Assembly (NCBI GenBank): GCA_039028695.1
Contig: JBCCHN010000003.1
Location: 38,234-102,233, forward strand
Source of the DNA: JANQKX01 sp039028695
GTDB lineage: Bacteria; Pseudomonadota; Alphaproteobacteria; Kiloniellales; Kiloniellaceae
Direction: 5' to 3'
Length of the DNA: 64,000 nucleotides
The position numbers and the translations under genes are program-made. Under the pieces are notes generated by a model, which saw only the letters and a list, made by a program, of their open reading frames with translations, made no database searches and was not told the DNA's origin. Positions 62,515-64,000 of the stretch are shown here, in pieces (positions within the stretch are counted from its first letter, which is position 1; each line of letters opens with the position of its first letter).

Positions 62515-63090
62515 ATGGACCTCATCTTAGATACGGATCGCTTAAGGCTGCGCCCTCTGGAGGAGTCCGACGTGGACCTGGGGCTCGAGATGCTCACGGA
62601 CCCGCAGGTGATGCGCTACGTGGGACAAGCCATGAGTGCCGAGGCGGTGCGCGCCGAGATGCCCATTGTAACCCAGCGGGCCATGGGCGGCGCGGTGGGG
62701 ATCTGGTGCGTAACCGTGAAGGAGAGCGGCGAGAAGCTGGGCACGGGCATCCTCTTGCCCCTGCCCATTGAGGAAGACGACACGGACTTTGATCTGGTGG
62801 TGAACGATGACGTGGCTAATTCCGAGATCGAGGTGGGCTACCTTCTGAAACCCGGCGCCTGGGGCCGGGGATACGCAACCGAGGTCTGCCGCCGTCTGCT
62901 GCAATTTGCCTTCGAGGAAACCCAGCTCGCCGAAGTGGTTGCCACCTTCGATCCGGAAAACCTGGCATCGCGCCACGTGCTGCTCAAATGCGGCCTAGTG
63001 GACCACGGCCTGCGCCGCGCCTATGCCGAAACCGTGCCCGATTTCCGCATCACCCGTGAAGAGTGGCTGGCCTCACACCCAGGCAAGTAA
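62515..63090 (+). CDS. GNAT-family acetyltransferase (RimJ/RimL type)
   Basis: 191 residues: LILDTDRLRLRPLEESDVDLGLEML at the start, EVGYLLKPGAWGRGYATEVCRRLL with the G-R-G-x-A acetyl-CoA loop, and NLASRHVLLKCGLVDHGLRR near the end. It ends two bases before the convergent Nudix gene. Confidence 0.92.
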   Translation: MDLILDTDRLRLRPLEESDVDLGLEMLTDPQVMRYVGQAMSAEAVRAEMPIVTQRAMGGAVGIWCVTVKESGEKLGTGILLPLPIEEDDTDFDLVVNDDVANSEIEVGYLLKPGAWGRGYATEVCRRLLQFAFEETQLAEVVATFDPENLASRHVLLKCGLVDHGLRRAYAETVPDFRITREEWLASHPGK

Positions 63091-63092
63091 CC

Positions 63093-63539
63093 TTAGTGTC
63101 GCCGGTGAGGCGCCAACATTTCGACAAGACCTTCGGGAAAGACGGTTTCCGTCGTCTCGGCCAGTTCGCTCACGGACCACCATTTATGGTCCTTGATAAC
63201 CTTGGACTCCACGCCGGTCATGGCGCTTCTATCGATGGTCACAGCATCGCAATGGACCAAAAAATATCGTTCCTCGGAAAAAATCTTGCCGCCATCCGGT
63301 CCTCGGAAGGTAATTTCCCGTCGTCCAATTTCGCCTAGAATGGGCGCCGCCAGTCCGGTCTCTTCGCGCAATTCCCGCAGGGCCGCTTCCTCATAGCTCT
63401 CCCCAGCCTCCAGTCCGCCACCCGGCGTGGCCCAATAGGCCTCTCCGGCAAGAGGGCCGTCGTCGAAGGAAAAGAAAAACAGTAGCACCCGGTCCTCGGG
63501 ATCCAAAATCAACAGGCGGGCAGAGGGTCGATTTTGCAT
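63093..63539 (-). CDS. Nudix hydrolase
   Basis: A 148-residue protein with the Nudix box GGGLEAGESYEEAALRELREETGL. The rest is a typical small Nudix fold, with LLFFFSFDDG before and REITFRGPDGGKIFSEERYFLVH after the box. No ribosome-binding site stands out before the ATG at 63539. Confidence 0.92.
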   Translation of the reverse strand: MQNRPSARLLILDPEDRVLLFFFSFDDGPLAGEAYWATPGGGLEAGESYEEAALRELREETGLAAPILGEIGRREITFRGPDGGKIFSEERYFLVHCDAVTIDRSAMTGVESKVIKDHKWWSVSELAETTETVFPEGLVEMLAPHRRH

Positions 63540-63564
63540 AATGAAACCAAGCCAGACCTAAACT

Positions 63565-63720
63565 CTAAATCAGCGCGGCCAAGTGCGAGGTCGTCCCGGA
63601 GGTCAACTCGTTCCCCCCCACCTGAGCCACATCGTTAGCGCCCTCCTGTGTCAGGTGATGAAGCGCCGAAAGGCCGCCGACGCCGCCCCCGATCACAACC
63701 ACGCGCGCTTGATTTTTCAT
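63565..63720 (-). pseudogene. N-terminal fragment of a dimethylglycine/sarcosine dehydrogenase-like gene
   Basis: From the ATG at 63720 the frame encodes ARVVVIGGGVGGLSALHHL followed by NELTSGTTSH. That is the FAD-binding start of dimethylglycine/sarcosine-dehydrogenase-type oxidoreductases, whose next motif TWHAAGL is here SHLAALI then a stop. Only about 51 codons of a normally 380-850-residue protein remain. The rest has been deleted. Confidence 0.75.
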
Positions 63721-63782
63721 GGATGAGTGACCCCGGATGCCATGTCTTAACCAAAGTCCCGACCTTTCAAGCCTTAAAGGCC

Positions 63783-64000
63783 TTAGGGGCAAAGCTCAAG
63801 CAAGTCATCGATACGGGGAGGCAAGGGCTGAGAAAAGCCGCGGGACGGGCGGCCACGGGCCAGCAGCCGGTCTAAGAGGGCGAAGCAATCGGGCAGGGGG
63901 TGTCCCATCACAATGCCGTCACAGATGACGGCCAGGCTGAAGGAGGGGGCGTAAAAGGGGTAGAGGCACTTGGCAAAGCGTCGCCGCGCCCGCTCGGCAA
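63783..64000 (-). CDS. C-terminal part of an unrecognised protein (runs off the window)
   Basis: The minus-strand frame is open from the right edge to a TAA at 63783-63785. It reads AERARRRFAKCLYPFYAPSF, then LAVICDGIVMGHPLPDCFALLDRLL and ends PPRIDDLLELCP. Its codon usage looks coding. I do not recognise it from 71 residues. Confidence 0.6.
   Translation of the reverse strand, partial: AERARRRFAKCLYPFYAPSFSLAVICDGIVMGHPLPDCFALLDRLLARGRPSRGFSQPLPPRIDDLLELCP

Overview
The window looks like a GC-rich alphaproteobacterial chromosome segment. This is inferred from gene content and codon use: a CyoABCD quinol oxidase, CydDC, arginine transaminase genes and a tungsten-type aldehyde oxidoreductase, with many GNAT, Nudix and VOC proteins. 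The exact lineage (perhaps marine Rhodospirillales-like) cannot be settled from this sequence. I saw no rRNA, tRNA, CRISPR array, integrase or intact insertion sequence.

Layout. 1-4.3 kb: 3' part of a chimeric Lon-N-domain protein, a LysR regulator, a small exported protein and a solitary polyamine-type solute-binding protein. 4.3-8.5 kb: the overlapping cyoABCD operon. 8.5-14.3 kb, all on the minus strand: two TIGR03067-like paralogues, two CelD/BcsL-type acyltransferase paralogues with a GNAT remnant between them, an intact GNAT and a sulfotransferase. 14.3-24 kb: a LysE exporter, a TerB-like protein, an acidic secreted protein, a polysaccharide deacetylase, MutM, a membrane protein, and a divergent DUF3604 / MFS pair. 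24-30.4 kb: a lipase-like hydrolase, small proteins and cydDC. 30.5-33.8 kb: an aruH-aruI-VOC operon for arginine transamination. 34-41 kb: mixed metabolic enzymes. 41.5-43.3 kb: a remarkable NPC-repeat lipoprotein and a PadR/DUF1700 pair with a perfect 16-bp inverted-repeat operator.

44.7-50.4 kb is the most distinctive block. It holds a tungsten aldehyde:ferredoxin oxidoreductase with a four-cluster ferredoxin subunit, a small conserved protein and a MoaD-like protein on the minus strand. A fused cyclase-family protein and a tandem pair of Lin0512-family proteins lie on the plus strand. A membrane class III nucleotide cyclase followed by a Tat-exported beta-carbonic anhydrase comes next (50.5-52.5 kb), a possible CO2/bicarbonate-cAMP pairing. 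The rest (52.5-64 kb) is dominated by GNAT and Nudix genes, an amine oxidase, hydrolases, a DMT exporter and a saccharopine-dehydrogenase-like enzyme.

Two themes cut across the window. First, many decaying genes are visible: a Lon chimera, two GNAT fragments, a frameshifted Nudix gene, a DinB fragment and an N-terminal fragment of a dimethylglycine-dehydrogenase-like gene. Second, degenerate 15-bp tandem repeats recur at three unrelated places, two of them in coding sequence as five-residue repeats.
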